Positions 1 through 5,938 of a DNA stretch of 5,938 nucleotides are shown here, in pieces (the stretch's first letter is position 1; each line of letters begins with the position of its first letter). The translations under genes were made by a program, and so were the position numbers. Location of the stretch: assembly GCA_002710745.1 (NCBI GenBank), contig PALW01000023.1:19184-25121 (forward strand), written 5' to 3'. Below the pieces are notes generated by a model. The model was not told where the DNA came from and made no database searches. It saw only the letters and a program-made list of their open reading frames with translations. This DNA comes from Porticoccaceae bacterium (lineage in GTDB: Bacteria > Pseudomonadota > Gammaproteobacteria > Pseudomonadales > Porticoccaceae).

Positions 1-774
1 GCGCACTTGGCTTGGGGAAATATTTCATCTAAGCAGTGTTATCAGTTCATTATAAATCATGCTCACTTTGACAAAAACAAAAGAAATTTCAGAGCCTTTT
101 TAACTCGTTTAAAATGGCGTTGTCATTTTATGCAGAAGTTTGAAGTTGAAAACGAATACGAAATGCGATGCATAAATAAGGGATACGAGCTTTTAGAGAA
201 ACCCAAAAATAAACAATTTATTTCGCACTGGATGGATGGAAAAACTGGTTTCCCAATGGTGGATGCAAGCATAAGGAGTGTTAAAGAAACAGGGTGGCTC
301 AACTTTAGAATGAGAGCAATGTTAGTGTCATTTTTCTGTCATCATTTGGATCAGGATTGGAGAGACGGTGCCAATTTTTTGGCTCGACAATTCTTAGATT
401 ACGAGCCTGGAATCCATTTTCCTCAATTTCAAATGCAAGCGGGTACAACTGGGATAAATACTATTCGTATTTACAACCCGGTAAAACAATCAGAAGATCA
501 TGATAAAGAAGGCGTTTTTATAAAGAAATGGATTCCTGAACTCGCGTCATGCCCAACGAGTTCAATACATGAACCTTGGAACTATTACTCAACAAATTAT
601 ATGTCCAATGAGAATTCCAATAAGGCAACGTACATTAATCCCATCATTGATCACAAATTACAGGCCGCTAATGCAAGGAAAAAAATGTGGGGACACCGAA
701 GTAATGCGTTAGTGAAATCTGAAAAGCAAAGAATCTTGATGCTTCATACTCGCAGCAGTACTTTTGCTCGATAA
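1..774 (+). CDS. Cryptochrome/photolyase family flavoprotein, C-terminal part (5' truncated by window)
   Basis: This is the FAD-binding, mainly helical half of a photolyase/cryptochrome; the reading frame is open to base 1, so the N-terminal antenna domain lies upstream. Family members bind FAD and use light to repair pyrimidine dimers or to signal. Recognisable blocks are LAWGNIS near the left edge, GKTGFPMVDA (bases 235-264), TGWLNFRMRAM (289-321), DYEPGIHFPQFQMQAGTTG (397-453), INTIRIYNP (454-480), GVFIKKWIPEL (514-546) and IHEPWN (565-582). The INTIRIYNP variant points away from classical E. coli-type class I enzymes towards a less studied clade. Aligned by eye without gaps to E. coli PhrB, Trp359 is kept (bases 358-360), but the FAD-proximal Trp382 position is Phe (427-429) and the Trp306 position is not Trp. 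Assignment to the superfamily is firm; repair versus sensory function is open. It is the first visible gene of a plus-strand cluster. Confidence 0.93.
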   Translation, partial: AHLAWGNISSKQCYQFIINHAHFDKNKRNFRAFLTRLKWRCHFMQKFEVENEYEMRCINKGYELLEKPKNKQFISHWMDGKTGFPMVDASIRSVKETGWLNFRMRAMLVSFFCHHLDQDWRDGANFLARQFLDYEPGIHFPQFQMQAGTTGINTIRIYNPVKQSEDHDKEGVFIKKWIPELASCPTSSIHEPWNYYSTNYMSNENSNKATYINPIIDHKLQAANARKKMWGHRSNALVKSEKQRILMLHTRSSTFAR

Positions 775-789
775 CGAAAACTAGAGATA

Positions 790-987
790 ATGCAAAAAGT
801 ATTAATCATCCTTGGCATTTGTATTCTTTTATTGGGGATATTATTTCCTATAATAAAAAAACTTCCTTTTGGCAGGTTACCAGGCGATATATTTATTCAA
901 TCTGGCAATACGTCATTCTTTTTCCCTATTGTTACTTGTATTTTAATCAGTATTATTCTCACAGTAGGATTCAATATTTTTAAATAA
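790..987 (+). CDS. DUF2905 family small membrane protein
   Basis: A 65-residue inner-membrane protein of unknown function. Two hydrophobic helices, about residues 3-22 and 44-63, flank a short polar loop containing FGRLPGDI, the signature of the DUF2905 family; the FFFPIVTCILIS segment also fits that family. Length is normal for the family, so it appears complete. The start is 15 bases after the photolyase stop; only a weak, close GAG (784-786) serves as a Shine-Dalgarno sequence, suggesting translation coupled to the upstream gene. Its stop overlaps the next start in TAATG. No biochemical role is established for the family, and none can be read here beyond membrane location. Confidence 0.9.
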   Translation: MQKVLIILGICILLLGILFPIIKKLPFGRLPGDIFIQSGNTSFFFPIVTCILISIILTVGFNIFK

Positions 988-1478
988 TGGTATGCTCTAT
1001 GTCAGTTGTGTCAGTAAGTCGGGAAATAAACACCTCAAAATCTGCTCTTTGGCAACTAATTTCGAGCGAGGGTAACCTTGAAAAGTTTCATCCTTTTTGC
1101 AAAAAAAATGAAGTTATTTCATGGTCAGGTAAAACATCTGAGGACAAACTGACTTATCTTAATAATAGAACGTTTATCAGGAAATGGAACTCTTGGGAAG
1201 AAAGCAATGGCTATACTCTTACAATAAGCAACACCCGATTTTCTGCTGATGTAGATTGGTCAATTACTGGGAATACGAAAAAATCATCAATAACAATATC
1301 TATCAGACCTAACTTCTTACCTAACAACCCAATTGCACAGTGGTTTGCTTTCAACTTACTGATTAAACATCGTCTTCGCAACTACTTGGATCATGTGCTA
1401 ACTGGATTAAACGATTTTTTGATCACTGATACTAAAGTAAGTGCTAATCAATATGGAGTTCATCCATGGTTTTCATGA
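987..1478 (+). CDS. SRPBCC (START-like) family protein
   Basis: A 163-residue protein with the look of the SRPBCC/polyketide-cyclase-like fold, which makes a deep cavity for hydrophobic ligands. Visible features are the N-terminal strand VSVSREI followed by a helix starting at ALWQLIS, the NLEKFHPFCKKNEVISW segment typical of the first turn of the domain, alternating beta strands through about residue 108, and a C-terminal amphipathic helix RNYLDHVLTGLNDFL (about 131-145). No signal peptide or membrane segment is seen. The ATG at 987 overlaps the DUF2905 stop by one base, which favours coupled translation; an in-frame ATG at 999 is an equally plausible start, because residues 5 onward look more like the family N-terminus. 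Ligand and function are unknown. The gene order suggests co-expression with the photolyase. Confidence 0.8.
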   Translation: MVCSMSVVSVSREINTSKSALWQLISSEGNLEKFHPFCKKNEVISWSGKTSEDKLTYLNNRTFIRKWNSWEESNGYTLTISNTRFSADVDWSITGNTKKSSITISIRPNFLPNNPIAQWFAFNLLIKHRLRNYLDHVLTGLNDFLITDTKVSANQYGVHPWFS

Positions 1479-1507
1479 ATTGGTAGCTTTATCTCTGTTA
1501 GAGTCTG

Positions 1508-2077
1508 CTAATCTCGATTGTAGATAGACCTTTTTGGTCTTGCGAATAAACGCTTAACCATCGGAATAAAACTTTCTAAATCCATGCACTCATAGTCCGG
1601 ATCGAAGGAGTTTTGATCATATTTTGCACAAAACTCTGCACATGCATCGAAATAAGGACAGTCGCTGTACTTATCACGTAGATTCTTATCCAAACCTAAA
1701 TGTTCAAAAAAATAATATCCTTGAAATATCCCATGATGCTTAATTATCCAGTGATTTTCTTCCGATATAAAAGGTTCTAAGACAGAAGCGGCCACATCGG
1801 CATGATTGGCCGAACCAATTGTATCGCCAATATCGTGTAACAATGCACAGACAACATATTCTTCGTCTCGCCCATCTCGGTATGCCCGGGTCGCAGATTG
1901 CAGGCTATGGGTGTAACGATCCACCGCAAAACCGCCTGTGTCTCCTTTTAACAATTCTAAGTGGTCTAAAACCCTTTTATAAAGATTTGACGAGAACTCT
2001 GTGTGGTGTTTACCAATTATCGAGTAATCCTCCGCGGTTCCATGTTCCATCGCAGTAAAGCTTGCTTGTTCTTTCAT
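1508..2077 (-). CDS. HD-domain protein with dinuclear metal site (PhnZ/MIOX-like or phosphohydrolase)
   Basis: A 189-residue soluble HD-superfamily protein. The metal ligands can be followed: His57 in THSLQ, His81-Asp82 in LLHDIGD, His92 in NHADVA, His114 or His115 in KHHGIFQGYY, and Asp154 in KYDQ. A simple mononuclear HD phosphohydrolase needs only the first His, the HD pair and the last Asp. The two extra histidines match the pattern of dinuclear HD proteins such as PhnZ and myo-inositol oxygenase, which are di-iron oxygenases; the 24-residue spacing from His57 to His81 equals that of PhnZ His34 to His58. The PhnZ-like Tyr-x-x-Glu lid is not obvious, so a phosphohydrolase is also possible. 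It begins 10 bases after the aldolase stop, with its Shine-Dalgarno sequence overlapping that stop, so the two are almost surely co-expressed. Substrate unknown. Confidence 0.9.
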   Translation of the reverse strand: MKEQASFTAMEHGTAEDYSIIGKHHTEFSSNLYKRVLDHLELLKGDTGGFAVDRYTHSLQSATRAYRDGRDEEYVVCALLHDIGDTIGSANHADVAASVLEPFISEENHWIIKHHGIFQGYYFFEHLGLDKNLRDKYSDCPYFDACAEFCAKYDQNSFDPDYECMDLESFIPMVKRLFARPKRSIYNRD

Positions 2078-2085
2078 ATGAATCT

Positions 2086-2089
2086 ACCT
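2086..2089 (-). promoter_or_regulatory. Ribosome binding site for HD gene, overlapping the aldolase stop
   Basis: The minus strand reads TAGGTAG, where the TAG stop of the aldolase (2090-2088) is part of an AGGT Shine-Dalgarno core 8 bases from the HD start codon. This arrangement suggests translational coupling of the two genes. Confidence 0.5.
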
Positions 2090-2828
2090 AATTTTTATAA
2101 CTATCATCTTTTTTATCAATCATTCTTACCATCGCATCAAATTCAAGTTGACCAGATGGCGCTCCTCCATGCTGCAATTGCAAAAGCTTTTCAGTTTTTT
2201 GTAAAACTGAATCCGCAACAGGATTTATCTTACCTCCACAACTATCAGTAGCCACTTGAATATCACATGACCGCTGAAGACCCCACATATTAAAGAAAGC
2301 CTCAGGTATTGATCGCCCGATTGTTAATAGTCCGTGATTACGTAAGATCATTAAGTTCTTGCTACCTAAGTTATTAATAAGTCTTGGCTTTTCATCATCC
2401 ATAACGGTGATACCTTCAAAATCATGATAGGCAATCCTTCCTTGCTGTAAGGCAGAATAAAAATTGTCATGCCTTAACCCCTCTTGTCGGCATGCCACAG
2501 CCATACCTGTATTTGTGTGAGTATGAGCAATACATATGGCATCGTGTCTCGCTGAGTGTATTGCAGTATGAATAATAATTCCCGCAGGATTAACGGTGTA
2601 CTCAGACTCCTCAACTATATTTCCATCAATATCCATTTTCACTAGATTAGAGGCAGTAATCTCACTGTAATGAAGCCCATAGGGATTGATCAGGAAATGC
2701 TCATCATCACCGGGTAACTTGACAGTAATATGATTATAAATTAGCTCGGTCCATCCAAGATAATCAAAAATTCGGTAGCAAGCTGCCAGCTGCACCCTCA
2801 GTTCTCTCTCATTAGTAGCCATCAACAT
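2088..2828 (-). CDS. Class II aldolase/adducin family protein
   Basis: A 246-residue cytoplasmic protein of the class II aldolase/adducin head fold. Zn2+ ligands are visible as His102 and His104 in AHTHTNTG and His165 in LRNHGLL, matching His92, His94 and His155 of L-fuculose-phosphate aldolase (FucA). The N-terminal YNHITVKLPG and INPYGLHYSEI blocks are also typical. The catalytic Glu73 of FucA falls on Gly83 in the NPAG segment, as in the adducin-like subgroup, so sugar-phosphate aldolase activity should not be assumed; members of this subgroup may act as decarboxylases, other lyases or be uncharacterised. The ATG at 2828 is chosen over ATG 2822 because a strong GAGGAG lies 7 bases upstream of it. 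It follows acetoacetate-CoA ligase by 55 bases, with an apparent promoter in the gap, and is tightly linked to the HD gene. Confidence 0.92.
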   Translation of the reverse strand: MLMATNERELRVQLAACYRIFDYLGWTELIYNHITVKLPGDDEHFLINPYGLHYSEITASNLVKMDIDGNIVEESEYTVNPAGIIIHTAIHSARHDAICIAHTHTNTGMAVACRQEGLRHDNFYSALQQGRIAYHDFEGITVMDDEKPRLINNLGSKNLMILRNHGLLTIGRSIPEAFFNMWGLQRSCDIQVATDSCGGKINPVADSVLQKTEKLLQLQHGGAPSGQLEFDAMVRMIDKKDDSYKN

Positions 2829-2834
2829 AAATAC

Positions 2835-2841
2835 GCTCCTC
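2835..2841 (-). promoter_or_regulatory. Strong ribosome binding site for the aldolase gene
   Basis: The minus strand reads GAGGAGC with GAGGAG at 2841-2836. The gap is 7 bases to the ATG at 2828 but 13 to the ATG at 2822, so it decides the start at 2828. It is the best Shine-Dalgarno match in the window, consistent with this gene being the first of its own transcript. Confidence 0.7.
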
Positions 2842-2851
2842 TTTTAGTGAA

Positions 2852-2879
2852 ATAATAGCATGGCGAAATTTAATCTCAA
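2852..2879 (-). promoter_or_regulatory. Candidate sigma70 promoter with extended -10, upstream of aldolase
   Basis: In the 55-base gap between acetoacetate-CoA ligase and the aldolase, the minus strand reads TTGAGA (2879-2874, one mismatch to TTGACA), a 16-base spacer, then TATTAT (2857-2852, one mismatch to TATAAT), preceded by TGC (2860-2858), which makes an extended -10. The start of transcription would fall near 2845, just before the Shine-Dalgarno sequence. This would let the aldolase and HD genes be transcribed independently of the upstream genes. In AT-rich DNA, matches of this quality occur by chance, but position and spacing are favourable. Confidence 0.5.
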
Positions 2880-2883
2880 TTAT

Positions 2884-4842
2884 CTAAATTTTTAATTGCT
2901 CTAGATCTTTAAAATACTCAAGAGACTCAGGATTTGCCAGTGCATCAGAGTTTTTTATATCTTCTCCATGAATTAGACTTCTGACAGCTATTTCGACTAC
3001 CTTTCCACTAATTGTTCTTGGTATGTCTTCCACTTGAATTATTTTTGCGGGAACATGTCTCGGTGTCGCCTCCGAGCGAATGAGTGTTTTTATTTCGGCA
3101 ATCAAATTATCATCCAAGTATTCTCCAGCCCTCACCACAACAAAAAGAATAACTCTAGTATCATCTTCCCAAAGTTGCCCAACACAGACAGCGTCAACAA
3201 TTTGATCAAATTTTTCTACCTGTCGGTAAATCTCTGCCGTCCCGATTCGAACCCCACCAGGATTTAGTGTGGCATCGGAGCGACCATAAATTACTATTCC
3301 CCCATTAGAGGTTATCTCACCATAATCTCCCTGACACCAAACATTATCAAACTTTTCAAAATAAGCCTTGTGATACTTTTTATCTCCAGGATCATTCCAA
3401 AAATAAATTGGAGCACTTGGAAATGGATTAACACACACTAACTCTCCCTTTTCTTCTATTATAGAGTCACCCATATCACTCCAAATCTGCACATCCATTC
3501 CCAAGGTCTTGCATTGAATCTCACCAGAGCAAACAGGCATGTATGGATTCCCTGCAACAAAAGCAGAAAGAATATCTGTACCTCCACTGATCGATGAAAG
3601 CTGAATATCTGGACTGAACGACTTATAAATGTATTCGAAACCGCCGTGCGTCAAAGGGGATCCTGTCGATAAAATCGTATGTATTTTATCTAGTTTGTGA
3701 CTATGTATTGGTTTTAATCCACTTTTCTCAATAGCAGATATATATTTTGCACTCACACCAAAAATACTGACCTTCTCTTGATCTGCAATATCTAACAGAG
3801 CAGTGGATTTGGGATGAAAAGGGGAACCATCATAAAGTAATATTGTAGCCTCACTCGCTAAAACACTTACTAACCAGTTCCACATCATCCATCCACAAGT
3901 GCTGAAATAAAATACAACATCATCGGACTTAATATTGGTATGCAATCGATGCTCCTTCAGATGCTGTAAAAGTGCTCCTCCGGCAGAGTGCACAATGCAT
4001 TTTGGCGCTCCCGTGGTTCCTGATGAATACATAATATAAAGAGGATGATTAAATGGTAGCTGCTCAAAATCGATAGATACTTCACTATTTTCACAAAGTA
4101 ATTCAAAGGTCATAGTTTTTTCTAAATTCAAGCTATTTTCTTTTAAAGTATTGAGCGGAGAAAAAATAATAGTGCTTTCTAAGGAACTAATATTATTTTG
4201 AATTTTTCTAAGTCTTTGCAGACAGTCTATATGTTTTCCATTATAGAAATAGTCCCTACAGGCAAAGAGTACTTTCGGTTTTATTTGTCCAAAACGGTCC
4301 AAAACACCATTTACGCCAAAATCAGGGGAGCATGATGACCAAATCGCACCAATGGACGTTGTTGCTAACATTGCGATGACAGCTTCAACCGAATTGGTCA
4401 CAAATCCAGCTACCCTATCGTCTTTTTTTAATCCCAAAGCTCTCAATCCATGCGCGCACTTTGCAACCTTAATAAACAAGTCTTTATACGAAACAGCAAC
4501 GCGCTCGCCATTTTCTAAAATAGAAACAATTGCTGTTTTCTCGCTTCGATTTCTTAATAAATTTTCTGCAAAATTTAATCTCGATCCCTCAAACCATCGG
4601 GCCCCACTAAACTGATTTTGATTTAGAACAACTTGGTTGAAGTATTTTGAGTATCTTACTTCCGCAAAATTCCATATCAACTTCCAAAACTGATCTGGTT
4701 TATCCACAGACCATTTATGCATGTCGCTATAAGAATCAAAGAGCAAACCTTCAGTTTGGTAGATTAAATCTTCAAACTTTTTGAGATTACTTTCGTTTAT
4801 ACGCTTCTCAGAGGGCAGCCACAGTGGGAGAGTTTCAGACAT
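2884..4842 (-). CDS. Acetoacetate-CoA ligase (acetoacetyl-CoA synthetase)
   Basis: Activates acetoacetate with ATP and CoA to acetoacetyl-CoA, AMP and PPi (EC 6.2.1.16), in the cytoplasm. The 652-residue length is normal for the family. Adenylate-forming (ANL) motifs appear in order: YSSGTTGAPK (272-281, phosphate loop), SGGTDI (419-424), WCQGDYGE (502-509, Asp506 binding ribose), GRSDATLNPGGVRIG (520-534, hinge Asp523) and PRTISGK with catalytic Lys614. The stretch FSTCGWMMWNW (313-323) and the following DGSPFHP are characteristic of acetoacetyl-CoA synthetases and separate them from acetyl-CoA synthetases. The N-terminal capping region has WFEGSRLNFAENLL (83-96), also typical. It starts 12 bases after the amidohydrolase stop; a weak AGG (4854-4856) overlaps that stop. 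Enzymes of this type serve ketone-body use, leucine breakdown or polyhydroxybutyrate turnover; the neighbours here suggest a catabolic supply of acetoacetate. The symbol aacS/acsA is used inconsistently, so none is given. Confidence 0.96.
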   Translation of the reverse strand: MSETLPLWLPSEKRINESNLKKFEDLIYQTEGLLFDSYSDMHKWSVDKPDQFWKLIWNFAEVRYSKYFNQVVLNQNQFSGARWFEGSRLNFAENLLRNRSEKTAIVSILENGERVAVSYKDLFIKVAKCAHGLRALGLKKDDRVAGFVTNSVEAVIAMLATTSIGAIWSSCSPDFGVNGVLDRFGQIKPKVLFACRDYFYNGKHIDCLQRLRKIQNNISSLESTIIFSPLNTLKENSLNLEKTMTFELLCENSEVSIDFEQLPFNHPLYIMYSSGTTGAPKCIVHSAGGALLQHLKEHRLHTNIKSDDVVFYFSTCGWMMWNWLVSVLASEATILLYDGSPFHPKSTALLDIADQEKVSIFGVSAKYISAIEKSGLKPIHSHKLDKIHTILSTGSPLTHGGFEYIYKSFSPDIQLSSISGGTDILSAFVAGNPYMPVCSGEIQCKTLGMDVQIWSDMGDSIIEEKGELVCVNPFPSAPIYFWNDPGDKKYHKAYFEKFDNVWCQGDYGEITSNGGIVIYGRSDATLNPGGVRIGTAEIYRQVEKFDQIVDAVCVGQLWEDDTRVILFVVVRAGEYLDDNLIAEIKTLIRSEATPRHVPAKIIQVEDIPRTISGKVVEIAVRSLIHGEDIKNSDALANPESLEYFKDLEQLKI

Positions 4843-4854
4843 GATATTTTAAAC

Positions 4855-5938
4855 CTAAAGTGCCGTCTTTTTAAGTACTTTCATATCCCAATCACCATAC
4901 ACTAACTCTCCATCTAAAAGAGTCAAAACCACATTTGCCTCAGAAATTTCAGTCTCGGGAATCTTAAAGAGGTTTCTATCTATAACGATGAGATCTGCGT
5001 ACTTACCAACCTCAATAGAACCTGCATCGTTTTCCATAAAGTTTACATAAGCTCCATTGATGGTATAGGCTGCAATCGCGTCCGCTAAATTTATTCTTTC
5101 GTGCATCAAAAAATCATCACTTTGATTTGTGAGAGGATCCTTCCTAGTTATTGCAGTTTCGATACCCAACATTGGATTTCCCGAGGTAACAAACCAATCA
5201 CTCCCAAATGCAACGACTGCTCCAGTTTTGAGGATACTGCCAATCGGATAAAGCCACTTGCTTCGTTCTGGCCCAAGTTTTGGCATAGTTAGCTCAGTAA
5301 TAAATTGATCAGCCCAAGCCCAATATGGCTGAAAATTTGCTACCACATTAAGATCTCTCAATCTCCCAACATCGTCCGGATTAAAAAGTTCGATATGCGA
5401 TAAATGATGTCGACTGTCTCTAACCCCATTTATCTTCGCGGCATTCTCCAGTGAGTCAAGTGACTGACGAATAGCTGCATCACCAATAGCATGAAAGTGC
5501 AACTGGAAGCCCATGGAATCGAGTTTTAAAACGATTTCGTCTAAGAGTTCAGGCGTGATTAGTAGTTCACCTTTATATTTGTCCTCTCTATCCAAATAGG
5601 GTTCTAAAAGAGCCGCAGTATGAACCTCTAAAACGCCATCGAGCCATATTTTTACTGAGGTAGCCGTAAATCTTGGCGACGAGAATTTTTCTCTTGATTT
5701 GATGATTCGCTCAATCTGCTCCATGCCAAGATCAGTGTTCCATACTAAAGCACCAATGACTCTAAGTGTCAGTAATCCAGACTGATCCGCTTCTAAATAT
5801 GTCGGTCCTCCAACATATGCCTCTTTCCCATCTAATTTTAAAAGTGCATCTTGAACAGATGTTACTCCGAACTGATTCAAGTATTTTTGTCCGTAATCAA
5901 GGGCAGCTCGCATTTGAGTTTTCGAATAATCAGGTCTC
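4855..5938 (-). CDS. YtcJ-like amidohydrolase, C-terminal two thirds (5' truncated by window)
   Basis: Metal-dependent hydrolase of the amidohydrolase superfamily, YtcJ-like group. The frame stays open past the ATG at 5911-5913 to the window edge (eight more codons, no stop), so this ATG is internal; members are usually about 530-600 residues, and the N-terminal HxH metal motif lies outside. Counting from that Met, family marks are FGVTSVQDA (15-23), VKIWLDGVLEVHTA (87-100; Lys88 is the likely carboxylated bridging lysine), LHFHAIGDAA (138-147, metal His), LSHIEL (171-176, metal His), FGSDW (237-241, catalytic Asp239) and a C-terminal beta-sandwich return GSIEVGKYADLIVIDRN (298-314). All visible catalytic residues are intact. 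Substrates of this group are mostly unknown; amides, esters and N-acyl compounds occur in the superfamily. It is the first visible gene of the minus-strand run and probably feeds the same pathway as acetoacetate-CoA ligase. Confidence 0.92.
   Translation of the reverse strand, partial: RPDYSKTQMRAALDYGQKYLNQFGVTSVQDALLKLDGKEAYVGGPTYLEADQSGLLTLRVIGALVWNTDLGMEQIERIIKSREKFSSPRFTATSVKIWLDGVLEVHTAALLEPYLDREDKYKGELLITPELLDEIVLKLDSMGFQLHFHAIGDAAIRQSLDSLENAAKINGVRDSRHHLSHIELFNPDDVGRLRDLNVVANFQPYWAWADQFITELTMPKLGPERSKWLYPIGSILKTGAVVAFGSDWFVTSGNPMLGIETAITRKDPLTNQSDDFLMHERINLADAIAAYTINGAYVNFMENDAGSIEVGKYADLIVIDRNLFKIPETEISEANVVLTLLDGELVYGDWDMKVLKKTAL

Noticed and set aside
7..9. TTG at 7-9 as a start codon for the photolyase.
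   Set aside because: It lies inside the conserved LAWGNIS block; the frame is open to base 1 and the N-terminal domain is missing.
1526..1540. Perfect inverted repeat AGACC-TTTTT-GGTCT near the end of the HD gene, resembling a terminator hairpin.
   Set aside because: The T-run is in the loop, no T-tract follows the stem on either strand, the stem is only 5 bp, and it lies inside the coding sequence (codons for Arg-Pro-Lys-Arg-Ser).
1819..2251. Two plus-strand open frames (1819-2058 and 2003-2251) opposite the HD and aldolase genes.
   Set aside because: They lie antisense to well-supported genes, have no family-like motifs, and are best explained as shadows.
3034..5292. Plus-strand open frames at 3034-3267, 4352-4615 and 5101-5292.
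   Set aside because: They are antisense to acetoacetate-CoA ligase and the amidohydrolase, whose motifs are intact throughout; their translations are not protein-like.
5911..5913. ATG at 5911-5913 as the true amidohydrolase start.
   Set aside because: The frame continues open upstream to the window edge, no Shine-Dalgarno sequence precedes it, and the protein would lack the N-terminal metal-binding part of the family.
1..5938. Mobile element, defence or phage system.
   Set aside because: No transposase, integrase, direct-repeat array, tRNA-flanked boundary or abrupt change in composition was seen; all seven genes are metabolic or housekeeping types.

Overview
The window looks like ordinary chromosomal DNA from an AT-rich, free-living Gram-negative bacterium, possibly a marine proteobacterium. 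That placement is an inference from protein flavour and base composition. No rRNA, tRNA, phage, IS or plasmid gene is present to support it. Coding density is very high: seven protein genes, and the largest gap between genes is 55 bases.

Left half, plus strand (1-1478): the C-terminal part of a cryptochrome/photolyase-family flavoprotein, cut by the window start, is followed after 15 bases by a small two-helix membrane protein of the DUF2905 type. A SRPBCC (START-like) protein comes next, and its start codon overlaps the DUF2905 stop. The three genes look co-transcribed. The photolyase repairs UV damage or senses light; the other two have no known function.

Right half, minus strand, read from 5938 down to 1508: a YtcJ-like metal-dependent amidohydrolase (N-terminus outside the window), acetoacetate-CoA ligase, a class II aldolase/adducin-family protein, and an HD-domain protein with a full set of ligands for a dinuclear metal site. 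Gaps are 12, 55 and 10 bases. The 55-base gap carries a good sigma70-like promoter and a strong Shine-Dalgarno sequence, so the aldolase/HD pair may also be transcribed alone. Together the four genes read as a small catabolic module: hydrolysis of an amide or ester, carbon-carbon bond or oxidative chemistry, and activation of acetoacetate to acetoacetyl-CoA, which thiolase could split to acetyl-CoA. The substrate cannot be read from the sequence.

The two clusters converge at 1479-1507, with no convincing terminator between them. I see no CRISPR array, repeat family or defence system. The most interesting points are the replaced electron-transfer tryptophans in the photolyase, the dinuclear HD protein coupled to an aldolase that lacks the classical catalytic glutamate, and the acetoacetate module as a whole.
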